From positions 1 through 17,576 of the forward strand of contig CABUTS010000058.1 of assembly GCA_902494515.1 (NCBI GenBank): DNA of 17,576 nt, read 5' to 3'. Both the position numbers and the translations under genes were made by a program. How positions within the stretch are numbered: the first letter of the stretch is position 1; each line of letters opens with the position of its first letter. Below the pieces are notes generated by a model. That model was not told where the DNA came from. It saw only the letters and a list, made by a program, of their open reading frames with translations, and did no database searches. The stretch comes from an uncultured Muribaculaceae bacterium (GTDB lineage Bacteria > Bacteroidota > Bacteroidia > Bacteroidales > Muribaculaceae). Shown here piece by piece: positions 7,180 to 13,661 of this stretch.

Positions 7180-8058
7180 TTAGTGGGTGGCTGCGAAGGA
7201 CTGTACGATAGAGAAGCCTACTTCGTCGATGGCGTAGGTGAGGTTATCGATCTTGTTGGTGTAGAAGTTGTAGGAGATAACGGCGAAGGCACCGGTTGCG
7301 ATACCGAAGGCGGTGTTCACAAGGGCCTCGGAGATACCGGTGGAGAGCTCGGTGGAGTCAGGAGCACCGGAGGCCGACAGAGCCTGGAAGGACTTGATCA
7401 TACCGATTACAGTACCGAGAAGACCGACGAGAGTACCGAGGGTGGTGAGGGTAGCAACGATGGGGAGGTTCTGCTGCAGGGAGGGCATCTCGATAGCGGT
7501 AGCCTCTTCTACTTCCTTCTGGATGGTAGCGATTTTCTGCTCTTTGGTCAGAACGGTGTTGGCGTCCATTTCAGCGTAGCGGTTGAGGGCTGCGGAAACA
7601 ACGGCGGCAACGGAACCGCGCTGCTTCTTGCAGAGCTGCTGAGCGGCAGCGATGTCGTTCTTGGCGAGGCACTTCTTAACTTCCGAAACGAACTTGGCGA
7701 TGGAGCCGTTGCCCTTGGCGCTCTTCAGAGCGATGGCGCGTTCAACGGAGAGAACGATAACGGTGAGGAAGAGGGTCTGGAGAACAGGCACGATGATACC
7801 GCCTTTGAAGATGGTACCAACCAGGTCGAGGGGATGAGCTTTTGCGAACTCTTCGGGGGCGAACCACATGGATGCGCCTTCGTAACCTTCAGCATCGAAG
7901 TGCGAGGGGTTACCGAACACGAAGAGGAAGAGGAGCACTGCGATAACGAAGCAGCAGATAATGACCAGGAAGGCGTTTTTGATACCACGAACGTTGCTGC
8001 CGGGTTTAACGGGAGCTGCGGCGGCACGCTGGGGTGCATTAGGCTTTTGAGTTTCCAT
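7180..8058 (-). CDS. exbB: MotA/TolQ/ExbB proton-channel family protein
   Basis: The 292-residue inner-membrane protein forms the channel part of the Ton motor. Four hydrophobic segments are visible: an extra N-terminal one (about 28-49), then about 87-105, 198-222 and 243-265. The last two carry the family signature: TLTTLGTLVGLLGTVIGMI (203-221) and GISEALVNTAFGIATGAFAV (241-260). The cytoplasmic loop between segments 2 and 3 contains SVERAIALKSA and a long helix. It is the first gene of the operon and follows a long leader from the promoter at 8275-8305. TolQ is the main alternative, but the exbD-exbD-tonB context favours ExbB. The start was chosen as the only ATG preceding the conserved N-terminal membrane region; no SD is present. 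Confidence 0.93.
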   Translation of the reverse strand: METQKPNAPQRAAAAPVKPGSNVRGIKNAFLVIICCFVIAVLLFLFVFGNPSHFDAEGYEGASMWFAPEEFAKAHPLDLVGTIFKGGIIVPVLQTLFLTVIVLSVERAIALKSAKGNGSIAKFVSEVKKCLAKNDIAAAQQLCKKQRGSVAAVVSAALNRYAEMDANTVLTKEQKIATIQKEVEEATAIEMPSLQQNLPIVATLTTLGTLVGLLGTVIGMIKSFQALSASGAPDSTELSTGISEALVNTAFGIATGAFAVISYNFYTNKIDNLTYAIDEVGFSIVQSFAATH

Positions 8059-8119
8059 AAACTGTTAGTACTTTTAAAATTTGAGTTTGTTAATAATGAT
8101 AGTTTTCCTTTTTGATTGC

Positions 8120-8148
8120 GTCCGGCGGTAAGAGTGACCGGACTGGTC
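8120..8148 (-). promoter_or_regulatory. Overlapping hairpins in the exbB leader
   Basis: GTCCGG (8120-8125) pairs with CCGGAC (8138-8143), and TGACC (8135-8139) pairs with GGTCA (8145-8149) around GGACT. The two stems share bases and cannot form together. They lie inside the roughly 210-nt leader of the Ton operon, so a choice between structures could affect expression. This is an inference from base pairing only; T5 after the second stem is on the + strand, not the direction of exbB. Confidence 0.3.
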
Positions 8149-8274
8149 AGTTTTTCAATGATAATCGGCGAGGGGGCTCATGGTTGCTTCCGGGCCTGGC
8201 TTTGCATGGGGTTGCTTTCGCAATGAATCACGGTGTTGGTTAAAGGTGTTGTACTCCCTGACAAAAGCTTTTTG

Positions 8275-8305
8275 CAAAATTATCATTTGTTTTTTAACTG
8301 ACAAA
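8275..8305 (-). promoter_or_regulatory. Bacteroidetes-type promoter for the exbB-exbD-exbD-tonB operon
   Basis: Reading leftward, TTTG (8305-8302) is followed after 19 nt by TAATTTTG (8282-8275), a full match to the TAnnTTTG -7 consensus. Two A3T8 blocks with a 13-nt period (8303-8326) lie at and just upstream of the -33 element and could act like an UP element or bend the DNA. The start would fall near 8268-8270, within the palindrome AAAAGCTTTT (8263-8272), which makes that palindrome a possible operator. The resulting leader is about 210 nt. Confidence 0.65.
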
Positions 8306-8410
8306 TTTTTTTTGGAAATTTTTTTTGAAGTTTTCGTCTGCGAGCACTGTTTTGAGGCTGTTGTGGCGGTTTCTTCAGCATATTAACGGCATGTGGAAGG
8401 GAAAAATTAT

Positions 8411-8422
8411 ATTCCCGGGAAT
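8411..8422. promoter_or_regulatory. 12-bp palindrome ATTCCCGGGAAT
   Basis: A perfect 12-bp palindrome in an otherwise A/T-rich stretch, about 50 nt upstream of the nqr -7 element. Its symmetry suits a dimeric DNA-binding protein, but no known operator is recognised and chance is possible. Confidence 0.3.
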
Positions 8423-8472
8423 TTTTATTGATTTTTTCATCATAATTAAGAAAAGGTTACAGAAATTATGAT

Positions 8473-8480
8473 TAACTTTG
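8473..8480 (+). promoter_or_regulatory. Candidate -7 element of the nqr operon promoter
   Basis: TAACTTTG matches the Bacteroidetes -7 consensus exactly and is identical to the element before the secreted-protein gene (115-122). No TTTG lies at the expected distance upstream (8449-8453 is A-rich), so the promoter may be weak or need an activator. The predicted leader of nqrA is about 115 nt and contains the tandem repeats. Confidence 0.5.
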
Positions 8481-8500
8481 CAGACGCATTCGCAATTAGA

Positions 8501-8601
8501 GAAATTTTTCCGTAATACGGCATACCTCTACTGCGAATTTTTCCGTTATCTACATATATTATCTCAGAAATTTTTTCCGTCATTTACCATATATCATCTC
8601 A
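8501..8601 (+). repeat. Three imperfect tandem repeats (32-35 nt) in the nqrA leader
   Basis: Units lie at 8501-8534, 8535-8566 and 8567-8601. Each opens with GAA(A)TTTTT(T)CCGT; the second and third also share a TAC/ACCATATAT-ATCTCA ending and are very alike throughout. The first unit diverges after CCGT and contains the 11-bp palindrome CCGTAATACGG (8510-8520). The last unit ends two bases before the nqrA ATG, so the repeats make up the translation-initiation region. They could be repeated binding sites for a protein or RNA; no known riboswitch is recognised. Confidence 0.65.
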
Positions 8602-8602
8602 C

Positions 8603-9949
8603 ATGAGCATCGGAATCAAAGTAAAGAAAGGCCTTGACCTGCACATTGCCGGCGCCATTGCCGAGTGCGCCGCTCCGAGCAGCTGTCAGGTGTCGACCGT
8701 GGCCCTGGTGCCCGACGATTTCATTGGCATCATCCCCAAGATGGAGCTCCGCGAGGGAGACCCCGTCGAGGCCGGCCAGCCTCTTTTCCACAGCAAGGCC
8801 GACGAGGCCCTGAAAATTGTCAGCCCGGCCTCCGGCAAGCTCAAAGCCGTGGTCCGCGGTGAACGCCGCAAAATCCTCCGCGTCGAAGTGGAGGTCGGCA
8901 CCGGCGCGGCCCGCAAATTCCCCGTCGACGGCGTCCTGCAGAAAGCCGACAAGGCCCGCGAACTGCTGCTGACATCCGGCCTCTGGTCCATGATGCGTCA
9001 GCGCCCCTACGACATCGTTCCCGCCGCAGCCGCCGAATTCCGCGACATTTTCGTCGCCGGGTTCGACCACGCTCCCCTGGCATGGAATCCCACAGACTTC
9101 GACGCTGCCGCCGTCAAGGAGCTCGAGGCCGGTGTAAAGCTCCTCAAACTCCTCACCAAGGGTGACGTTTACATTTCGCGCTCTGCCCTTCAGCAGCTTC
9201 CCGACCTCAAGGAGGCCGTGATGGTCGACGTCGAAGGCCCCTACCCCGCCTCGAACGTCGGCACCGTAATCGGCGCCGTCAAGCCTGTGAACAAAGGGGA
9301 GACCGTCGGCTGCCTGAGCATCAGCACCCTCCGCCGTATCGGCCACCTTGCCCTCACCGGCGAGCTCGACTGCACAACCGTCGTAGCCCTCACCGGCTCG
9401 GAAGTCGCCGAACCCTGCCTGCTGAAAACGCTCATCGGCGCATCTCTCAGCGATCTGCTCCCCGGCCACCTGAAAAATGAAGGACACCACGTTCGCATCA
9501 TCTCGGGCAACGTACTGACCGGCATCAAGGTCGACGCTGACGGATACCTGCGCATGCCCTACAACCAGATTACCGTGATTCCCGAAGGCGACGACGTCGA
9601 CGAATTCATGGGATGGGCATCCTTCTCCCCCTCGAAGCAGAGCACCAGCCCCACATTCCCGGGTCACTTCCTGATGCACAAGATTTTCAACCCCGACGCC
9701 CGCTTGCTCGGCGGCCGCCGCGCGATGATCATGAGCGGACAGTACGACAAGGTCTTCCCGATGGATATACTCCCCGAATACCTCATCAAAGCCATCTTGG
9801 CCAAGGATATCGACAAAATGGAGCAGCTCGGCATCTACGAGGTCGCTCCCGAAGATTTCGCCATGGCCGAATATGTCGACACATCGAAGCTCGAGCTTCA
9901 GAAGATTGTCCGCGAGGGACTCGACTATCTCCGCAAGGAGCTGTCGTGA
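8603..9949 (+). CDS. nqrA: Na+-translocating NADH:quinone reductase subunit A
   Basis: The 448-residue protein matches NqrA, the peripheral subunit of Na+-NQR that contacts the quinone-binding region and carries no tightly bound cofactor. The N-terminal barrel-sandwich region (about 20-100) includes KMELREGDPVEAGQPLF and IVSPASGKL, resembling RnfC and biotinyl-like folds. Later parts contain VDVEGPYPASNVGTVIGAVK and GASLSDLLPGH, the latter in the SLBB-like C-terminal part, and the protein ends in REGLDYLRKELS. The length is normal for the family. It is the first gene of nqrABCDEF and follows a repeat-containing leader. The ATG gives the conserved MSIGIKVKKGLDL start, and no SD is seen. A 206-nt gap to nqrB separates it from the rest of the operon, which is otherwise tightly packed. 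Confidence 0.96.
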   Translation: MSIGIKVKKGLDLHIAGAIAECAAPSSCQVSTVALVPDDFIGIIPKMELREGDPVEAGQPLFHSKADEALKIVSPASGKLKAVVRGERRKILRVEVEVGTGAARKFPVDGVLQKADKARELLLTSGLWSMMRQRPYDIVPAAAAEFRDIFVAGFDHAPLAWNPTDFDAAAVKELEAGVKLLKLLTKGDVYISRSALQQLPDLKEAVMVDVEGPYPASNVGTVIGAVKPVNKGETVGCLSISTLRRIGHLALTGELDCTTVVALTGSEVAEPCLLKTLIGASLSDLLPGHLKNEGHHVRIISGNVLTGIKVDADGYLRMPYNQITVIPEGDDVDEFMGWASFSPSKQSTSPTFPGHFLMHKIFNPDARLLGGRRAMIMSGQYDKVFPMDILPEYLIKAILAKDIDKMEQLGIYEVAPEDFAMAEYVDTSKLELQKIVREGLDYLRKELS

Positions 9950-10030
9950 TTCCGCCGCGCTGCCTCCGCCTGATTCCACCCACGGTTCCGGATGGATTCT
10001 CCCAACGGTCCCGGCCGGATTTCTTCCGGC
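9947..10030 (+). repeat. Degenerate 23-24-nt tandem repeats between nqrA and nqrB
   Basis: Units start at about 9947, 9971, 9995 and 10017 and share TGATTCC or GGATTCT/GGATTTC starts. The best pair is ACGGTTCCGGATGG (from 9982) against ACGGTCCCGGCCGG (from 10005), a period of 23. The last unit contains an inverted repeat, GCCGGA (10014-10019) and TCCGGC (10025-10030). The nqrA stop codon is inside the first unit. The meaning is unknown. Confidence 0.45.
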
Positions 10031-10039
10031 AATCAGTCG

Positions 10040-10057
10040 CACATATTATTATATGTG
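10040..10057 (+). promoter_or_regulatory. A/T hairpin in the nqrA-nqrB gap
   Basis: CACATAT (10040-10046) and ATATGTG (10051-10057) are perfect reverse complements around a TATT loop. With the GC hairpin just before it (10014-10030) it forms two consecutive stems between nqrA and nqrB. It may be an RNA processing or stability element, or an operator for a possible internal promoter; only a near-match -7 site (TATCTTTA, 10114-10121) is visible. Confidence 0.35.
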
Positions 10058-10155
10058 TATCCCGTGAATCCCGGCGGAAAACGGCCGCACCGCAGACGCA
10101 ATCTCACCACGTCTATCTTTAACTCAAATTTCGCAAACCATAAAACGTCATAGCG

Positions 10156-11385
10156 TTGAAAGCACTCAAAAAATTAATGGACAAAGCCCGTCCGGCCTTC
10201 GAACCCGGCGGTAAACTCCACGCCTTCCGCTCCGTGTACGAAGGTTTCGACACCTTCCTTTTCACACCCCGGGAGACGTCACATTCGGGCGTACATATCC
10301 ATGACTCCATGGATTCCAAGCGCACGATGATCACTGTCATCGTGGCCCTGCTCCCCTGCTTCATCTTCGGAATGTACAACACCGGCTATCAGCACTGGCT
10401 GGCCGCCGGAGCCACCACGTTCCCCTTCTGGGAGCTGCTCTTCTACGGATTCTTCAAGATTCTTCCCGCACTGGTTGTCACCTACTTCGTCGGCCTCGGC
10501 ATCGAATTCATCGTAGCCCAGTGGCGCGGCGAGGAGATTCAGGAGGGCTTCCTGGTCACCGGTATCCTGATTCCGATGATTTGCCCCATCGAGACCCCGC
10601 TGTGGATGATCGCCGTAGCCACCGCCTTCTCGGTAATCTTCGTCAAGGAGGTTTTCGGCGGCACAGGCTACAATATATTTAATGTGGCGCTGGTAACCCG
10701 CGCGTTCCTCTTCTTCGCCTATCCCGCCCAGATGAGCGGCGACAAGGTGTTCGTCGCCGGTGACTCCGTGCTAGGCATGGGGAGCACAGTCGACGGTCTG
10801 ACCTGCGCTACCCCTCTGGGGCAGATCGCAACCTCCGGCGCCGAGAACGCCCAGCAGGTAGCCGCCGCGCTGACCAACTCGGCGGGCGACCCCATCTCGA
10901 TGTGGGATATGTTCCTGGGTCTCATCCCCGGTTCCTTCGGTGAAACCTCCACCCTGTTCATCCTCGTGGGCGCAGTGATTCTGCTCCTTTCGGGCATCGC
11001 CTCCTGGCGCATCATCTTCTCGGCCTTCGCCGGCGCCGCCGTCATGTCGCTGGTAGCCAACTGTTTCGCCACCCCGACCTATCCGGCATCGTTCCTGACC
11101 GTCGGCGAGCAGCTCTGCCTCGGCGGCTTCGCCTTCGCCGCAGTCTTCATGGCTCCCGACCCGGTAACCTCCTGCCGCACCAACACCGGCAAATACATCT
11201 ACGGTTTCCTCGTCGGCGTCGTGGCCATCATTATCCGCACCTACAACAACGGCTATCCCGAAGGAGCCATGCTCTCCGTGCTCCTGATGAACGCCCTGGC
11301 TCCGCTGATCGACTACTGCGTGGTCGAAGCCAATGTGCGCCGCCGTCTGGCCCGCGCCAAAGCCGCAGCCGGCCCGGAAGCCTGA
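10156..11385 (+). CDS. nqrB: Na+-translocating NADH:quinone reductase subunit B
   Basis: At 409 residues this is NqrB, the large membrane subunit of Na+-NQR that carries a covalent FMN and takes part in electron transfer to quinone and Na+ movement. The flavinylation site follows the D-x-x-[ST]-x-[AG]-T pattern: D213-G-L-T-C217-A-T219, with T219 the expected FMN-bearing residue. C217 stands where Gly is usual. Many hydrophobic segments follow, and the end is basic (NVRRRLARAKAAA). I prefer the TTG at 10156 as start because MKALKKLMDK before RPAFEPGGKLHAFRSVYEGF resembles the usual NqrB N-terminus; the first ATG, at 10177, would remove seven residues. It lies 206 nt after nqrA and 50 nt before nqrC. 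An ApbE flavin transferase is needed for maturation and is not in this window. Confidence 0.95.
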   Translation: MKALKKLMDKARPAFEPGGKLHAFRSVYEGFDTFLFTPRETSHSGVHIHDSMDSKRTMITVIVALLPCFIFGMYNTGYQHWLAAGATTFPFWELLFYGFFKILPALVVTYFVGLGIEFIVAQWRGEEIQEGFLVTGILIPMICPIETPLWMIAVATAFSVIFVKEVFGGTGYNIFNVALVTRAFLFFAYPAQMSGDKVFVAGDSVLGMGSTVDGLTCATPLGQIATSGAENAQQVAAALTNSAGDPISMWDMFLGLIPGSFGETSTLFILVGAVILLLSGIASWRIIFSAFAGAAVMSLVANCFATPTYPASFLTVGEQLCLGGFAFAAVFMAPDPVTSCRTNTGKYIYGFLVGVVAIIIRTYNNGYPEGAMLSVLLMNALAPLIDYCVVEANVRRRLARAKAAAGPEA

Positions 11386-11435
11386 GTTTCAGACATCTAA
11401 CTTAAGTCATTCTTCCACTCAACTCTTCGAGAAAA

Positions 11436-12302
11436 ATGATTAACAAACAAAGCAACGTCTATACGATTGTCTACATAACGGTGCTCGTCATTGTGGTAGG
11501 CGCGGCCCTGGCCTTCACCTCCATGGCCCTCAAAGACCGCCAGAACGAGAACAAGCAGGCCGACAAGAAAGGCCAGATTCTCGAGGCTGTGCACATCTCC
11601 TCCACCCGCGAGACCGTAATCGAAGACTTCAACAAATACATCACCCGCCAGTTCGTGGTCAACAGCAACGGCGAGGAAGTCGACGGAGTCGACGCATTCA
11701 ACATCGACGTGGCCGCTCAGGTCAAGCTCCCCGTGGAGCAGCGCCAGCTCCCCGTCTACGAGTGCAAGCTCCCCGAAGCAGGAACCAAGTACATCATCCC
11801 CCTGGCAGGCATGGGCCTCTGGGGTCCCATCTGGGGCTACATCGCCTTTGACGACAACGGCTCCACAATCTACGGCGCGTTCTTCGACCATCAGGGCGAA
11901 ACCCCGGGTCTGGGCGCCGAGATCACCAAGCCGGCCTTCACCGACCAGTTCGAGGGTCTCAACGTGTTTAAAGAGGGCAACTTCTACCCCGTTGAGGTTG
12001 TGAAGAAGGGCCAGAAGCCCCTTAACGCCGATGTCGACTTCGTCGACGGTATCTCCGGCGGCACAATCACCTCCAAGGGTGTCAGCGCAATGTTCAACGA
12101 CTGCCTGACCCCCTACAAGGCATGGCTCGAAAAGCTCGCTGACGCCGACACCGCCGACGCAGCTCCGGCCGCCGACGGTTCGCGCACCTTCGAGCTCATC
12201 GACCCCAACGGCCAGGTTATCGACACAATCACCATCAAGCCCAACGAGAGAATCGCAGCCGATCTCAAGGCCGGCAAACTCAAGGCCTCGATCAACGACT
12301 GA
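11436..12302 (+). CDS. nqrC: Na+-translocating NADH:quinone reductase subunit C
   Basis: The 288-residue protein is NqrC, anchored by one N-terminal membrane segment (about 10-30) with its FMN domain on the outer side. The site D204-G-I-S-G-G-T210-I-T-S matches the ApbE-modified motif, so T210 should carry the covalent FMN. Upstream, GMGLWGPIWGYIAFD is the typical flavoprotein segment of NqrC/RnfG. After the usual family end (AWLEKL, about 229-234) the protein continues for about 54 residues: an Ala/Asp-rich link (235-248) followed by TFELIDPNGQVIDTITIKPN and a Lys/Ala tail. V. cholerae NqrC is 257 residues and has only about 32 residues after its FMN threonine, against 78 here. The extension is outside the catalytic fold as far as I can tell. 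The gene is 50 nt from nqrB and 56 nt from nqrD. Confidence 0.95.
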   Translation: MINKQSNVYTIVYITVLVIVVGAALAFTSMALKDRQNENKQADKKGQILEAVHISSTRETVIEDFNKYITRQFVVNSNGEEVDGVDAFNIDVAAQVKLPVEQRQLPVYECKLPEAGTKYIIPLAGMGLWGPIWGYIAFDDNGSTIYGAFFDHQGETPGLGAEITKPAFTDQFEGLNVFKEGNFYPVEVVKKGQKPLNADVDFVDGISGGTITSKGVSAMFNDCLTPYKAWLEKLADADTADAAPAADGSRTFELIDPNGQVIDTITIKPNERIAADLKAGKLKASIND

Positions 12303-12358
12303 CATTCTCCGGCAACCCTTTCCCTAAAATGAATTTCCAACGCCATAAATCATAACCC

Positions 12359-12988
12359 ATGGCAGAAAAAATCAGCAATAAGCAGATATTCTTCAACCCC
12401 TTCTCGAAGAACAATCCCGTCATCGTGCAGGTGCTCGGCATCTGCTCCTGCCTGGCTGTCACCGCCAAGCTCGAACCTGCGATGGTGATGGGCATCTCGG
12501 TGATTGCCGTCCTGGCTTTCTCGAACGTCATTATTTCGCTCATCCGCAACACCATCCCGACCAACATCCGCATCATCGTGCAGCTCGTGGTGGTCGCCGC
12601 TCTTGTAATCATCGTCAACCAGCTCCTGCTGGCCTACGCCTACGACGTGAGCAAGCAGCTCTCGGTGTTCATCGGCCTGATTATCACCAACTGTATCCTC
12701 ATGGGCCGTCTCGAGGCCTTCGCCATGGGCAACAAGCCCTGGCCCTCGTTCCTCGACGGCATCGGCAACGGCATCGGTTACGCCATAATCCTGATCATCG
12801 TCGGTTTCTTCCGCGAGCTCCTCGGTTCCGGCACACTGATGGGCTACGCCGTCATCCCCCAGAGCTGGTATGAGGCCGGTTACGCCAACAACGGCCTGAT
12901 GATCCTCCCCCCGATGGCCCTGATCGTGGTAGCCTGCATCATCTGGGTACACCGCTCCGTTAACAAAGACCTCCAGGAAAAAGCCTGA
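12359..12988 (+). CDS. nqrD: Na+-translocating NADH:quinone reductase subunit D
   Basis: The 209-residue integral membrane protein is NqrD, which with NqrE forms the inverted-topology pair holding an intramembrane iron centre. C29 (in VLGICSCLAV) and C112 (in IITNCILMGRLEAF) fall at the same numbers as the iron-ligand cysteines of V. cholerae NqrD. An additional Cys, C31, is also present. About six hydrophobic segments cover most of the sequence, and the end (VHRSVNKDLQEKA) is basic. RnfE is the related alternative, but the surrounding nqrA-F order makes NqrD secure. No SD precedes the ATG. Confidence 0.96.
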   Translation: MAEKISNKQIFFNPFSKNNPVIVQVLGICSCLAVTAKLEPAMVMGISVIAVLAFSNVIISLIRNTIPTNIRIIVQLVVVAALVIIVNQLLLAYAYDVSKQLSVFIGLIITNCILMGRLEAFAMGNKPWPSFLDGIGNGIGYAIILIIVGFFRELLGSGTLMGYAVIPQSWYEAGYANNGLMILPPMALIVVACIIWVHRSVNKDLQEKA

Positions 12989-13019
12989 TTTGCTCATCCC
13001 CAAACAGAAGTAACTGAAA

Positions 13020-13637
13020 ATGGAAAACTTGAATCTTTTCATCCGGTCGATTTTCGTCGACAACATGGTGTTCGCCTACTTCCTGGGAATGTGCTCCTTC
13101 CTGGCCGTCTCCAAGAACGTCAAGACCGCCTTCGGTCTGGGCGTCGCCGTCACCTTCATGCTCATCGTCTCCCTTCCGGTCAACTACCTGCTCGAGAACT
13201 ACGTCCTCAAAGCCGGCGCCCTCGTATGGCTCGGCGAAGAGTTCGCCGAAGTGGACCTGAGCTTCCTCTCGCTGATTATGTTTATCGCCGTGATCGCCTC
13301 CATGACGCAGCTCGTGGAGATGACAGTCGAGAAATATTCCCCGTCGCTCTACGCCTCGCTGGGTATCTTCCTGCCGCTGATCGCCGTTAACTGCGCCATC
13401 CTCGGCGGCTCGCTGTTCATGCAGCAGCGCGAATTCGCCAACGCCTGGACCGCCACCTGCGCCGGCGCCGGATGGGGCCTCGGCTGGCTTCTGGCCATCA
13501 CCGCCATCGCCGCCATCCGCGAACGCGTGGCCGAATACTCCAACGTTCCCAAGGCGCTCCGCGGCATCGGCATCACCTTCATCCTCTGCGCTCTGATGGG
13601 CATCGCCTTCATGAGCTTCCTCGGCATCAAACTGTAA
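13020..13637 (+). CDS. nqrE: Na+-translocating NADH:quinone reductase subunit E
   Basis: At 205 residues this matches NqrE, partner of NqrD in the membrane core. C25 (in AYFLGMCSFLAVSKN) and C125 (in LIAVNCAILGG) are the expected iron-ligand positions, close to C26 and C120 of V. cholerae. The start MENLNLFIRSIFVDNMVFAYFLG is the normal NqrE beginning. A periplasmic loop (about 68-82, GALVWLGEEFAEVDL) is slightly longer than in V. cholerae, which fits the shift of the second Cys. The gene is 31 nt after nqrD and 24 nt before nqrF. Confidence 0.96.
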   Translation: MENLNLFIRSIFVDNMVFAYFLGMCSFLAVSKNVKTAFGLGVAVTFMLIVSLPVNYLLENYVLKAGALVWLGEEFAEVDLSFLSLIMFIAVIASMTQLVEMTVEKYSPSLYASLGIFLPLIAVNCAILGGSLFMQQREFANAWTATCAGAGWGLGWLLAITAIAAIRERVAEYSNVPKALRGIGITFILCALMGIAFMSFLGIKL

Positions 13638-13661
13638 TCCACCCCAGAAATCGCATCCACA

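Larger units (their letters stand above)
8059..8602. other. Divergent regulatory region between exbB and nqrA
   Basis: This 544-nt stretch separates divergent operons and contains no convincing gene. From the exbB side it holds overlapping inverted repeats (8120-8147), a leftward promoter with adjacent A/T tracts (8275-8326), a palindrome (8411-8422), a rightward -7 element (8473-8480), a second palindrome (8510-8520) and three tandem repeats up to the nqrA start. It is much richer in A and T than the flanking genes. Confidence 0.75.

Noticed and set aside
6475..8115. A 546-residue open frame on the + strand opposite exbD and exbB
   Set aside because: It is antisense to well-supported ExbB and ExbD genes, and its composition (Gly/Glu/Val/Asp-rich) is the expected mirror of their codon bias. 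It has no recognisable domain.
8303..8326. Two A3T8 blocks as a transposon end or CRISPR-like repeat
   Set aside because: Only two 13-nt A/T units with no spacers and no terminal inverted repeats; better explained as A-tracts beside a promoter.
8180..8386. Possible 68-residue small membrane protein on the + strand
   Set aside because: It overlaps the leftward promoter and A/T tracts, has no promoter of its own at a suitable distance, and its Phe/Ile/Cys content follows from the T-rich DNA.
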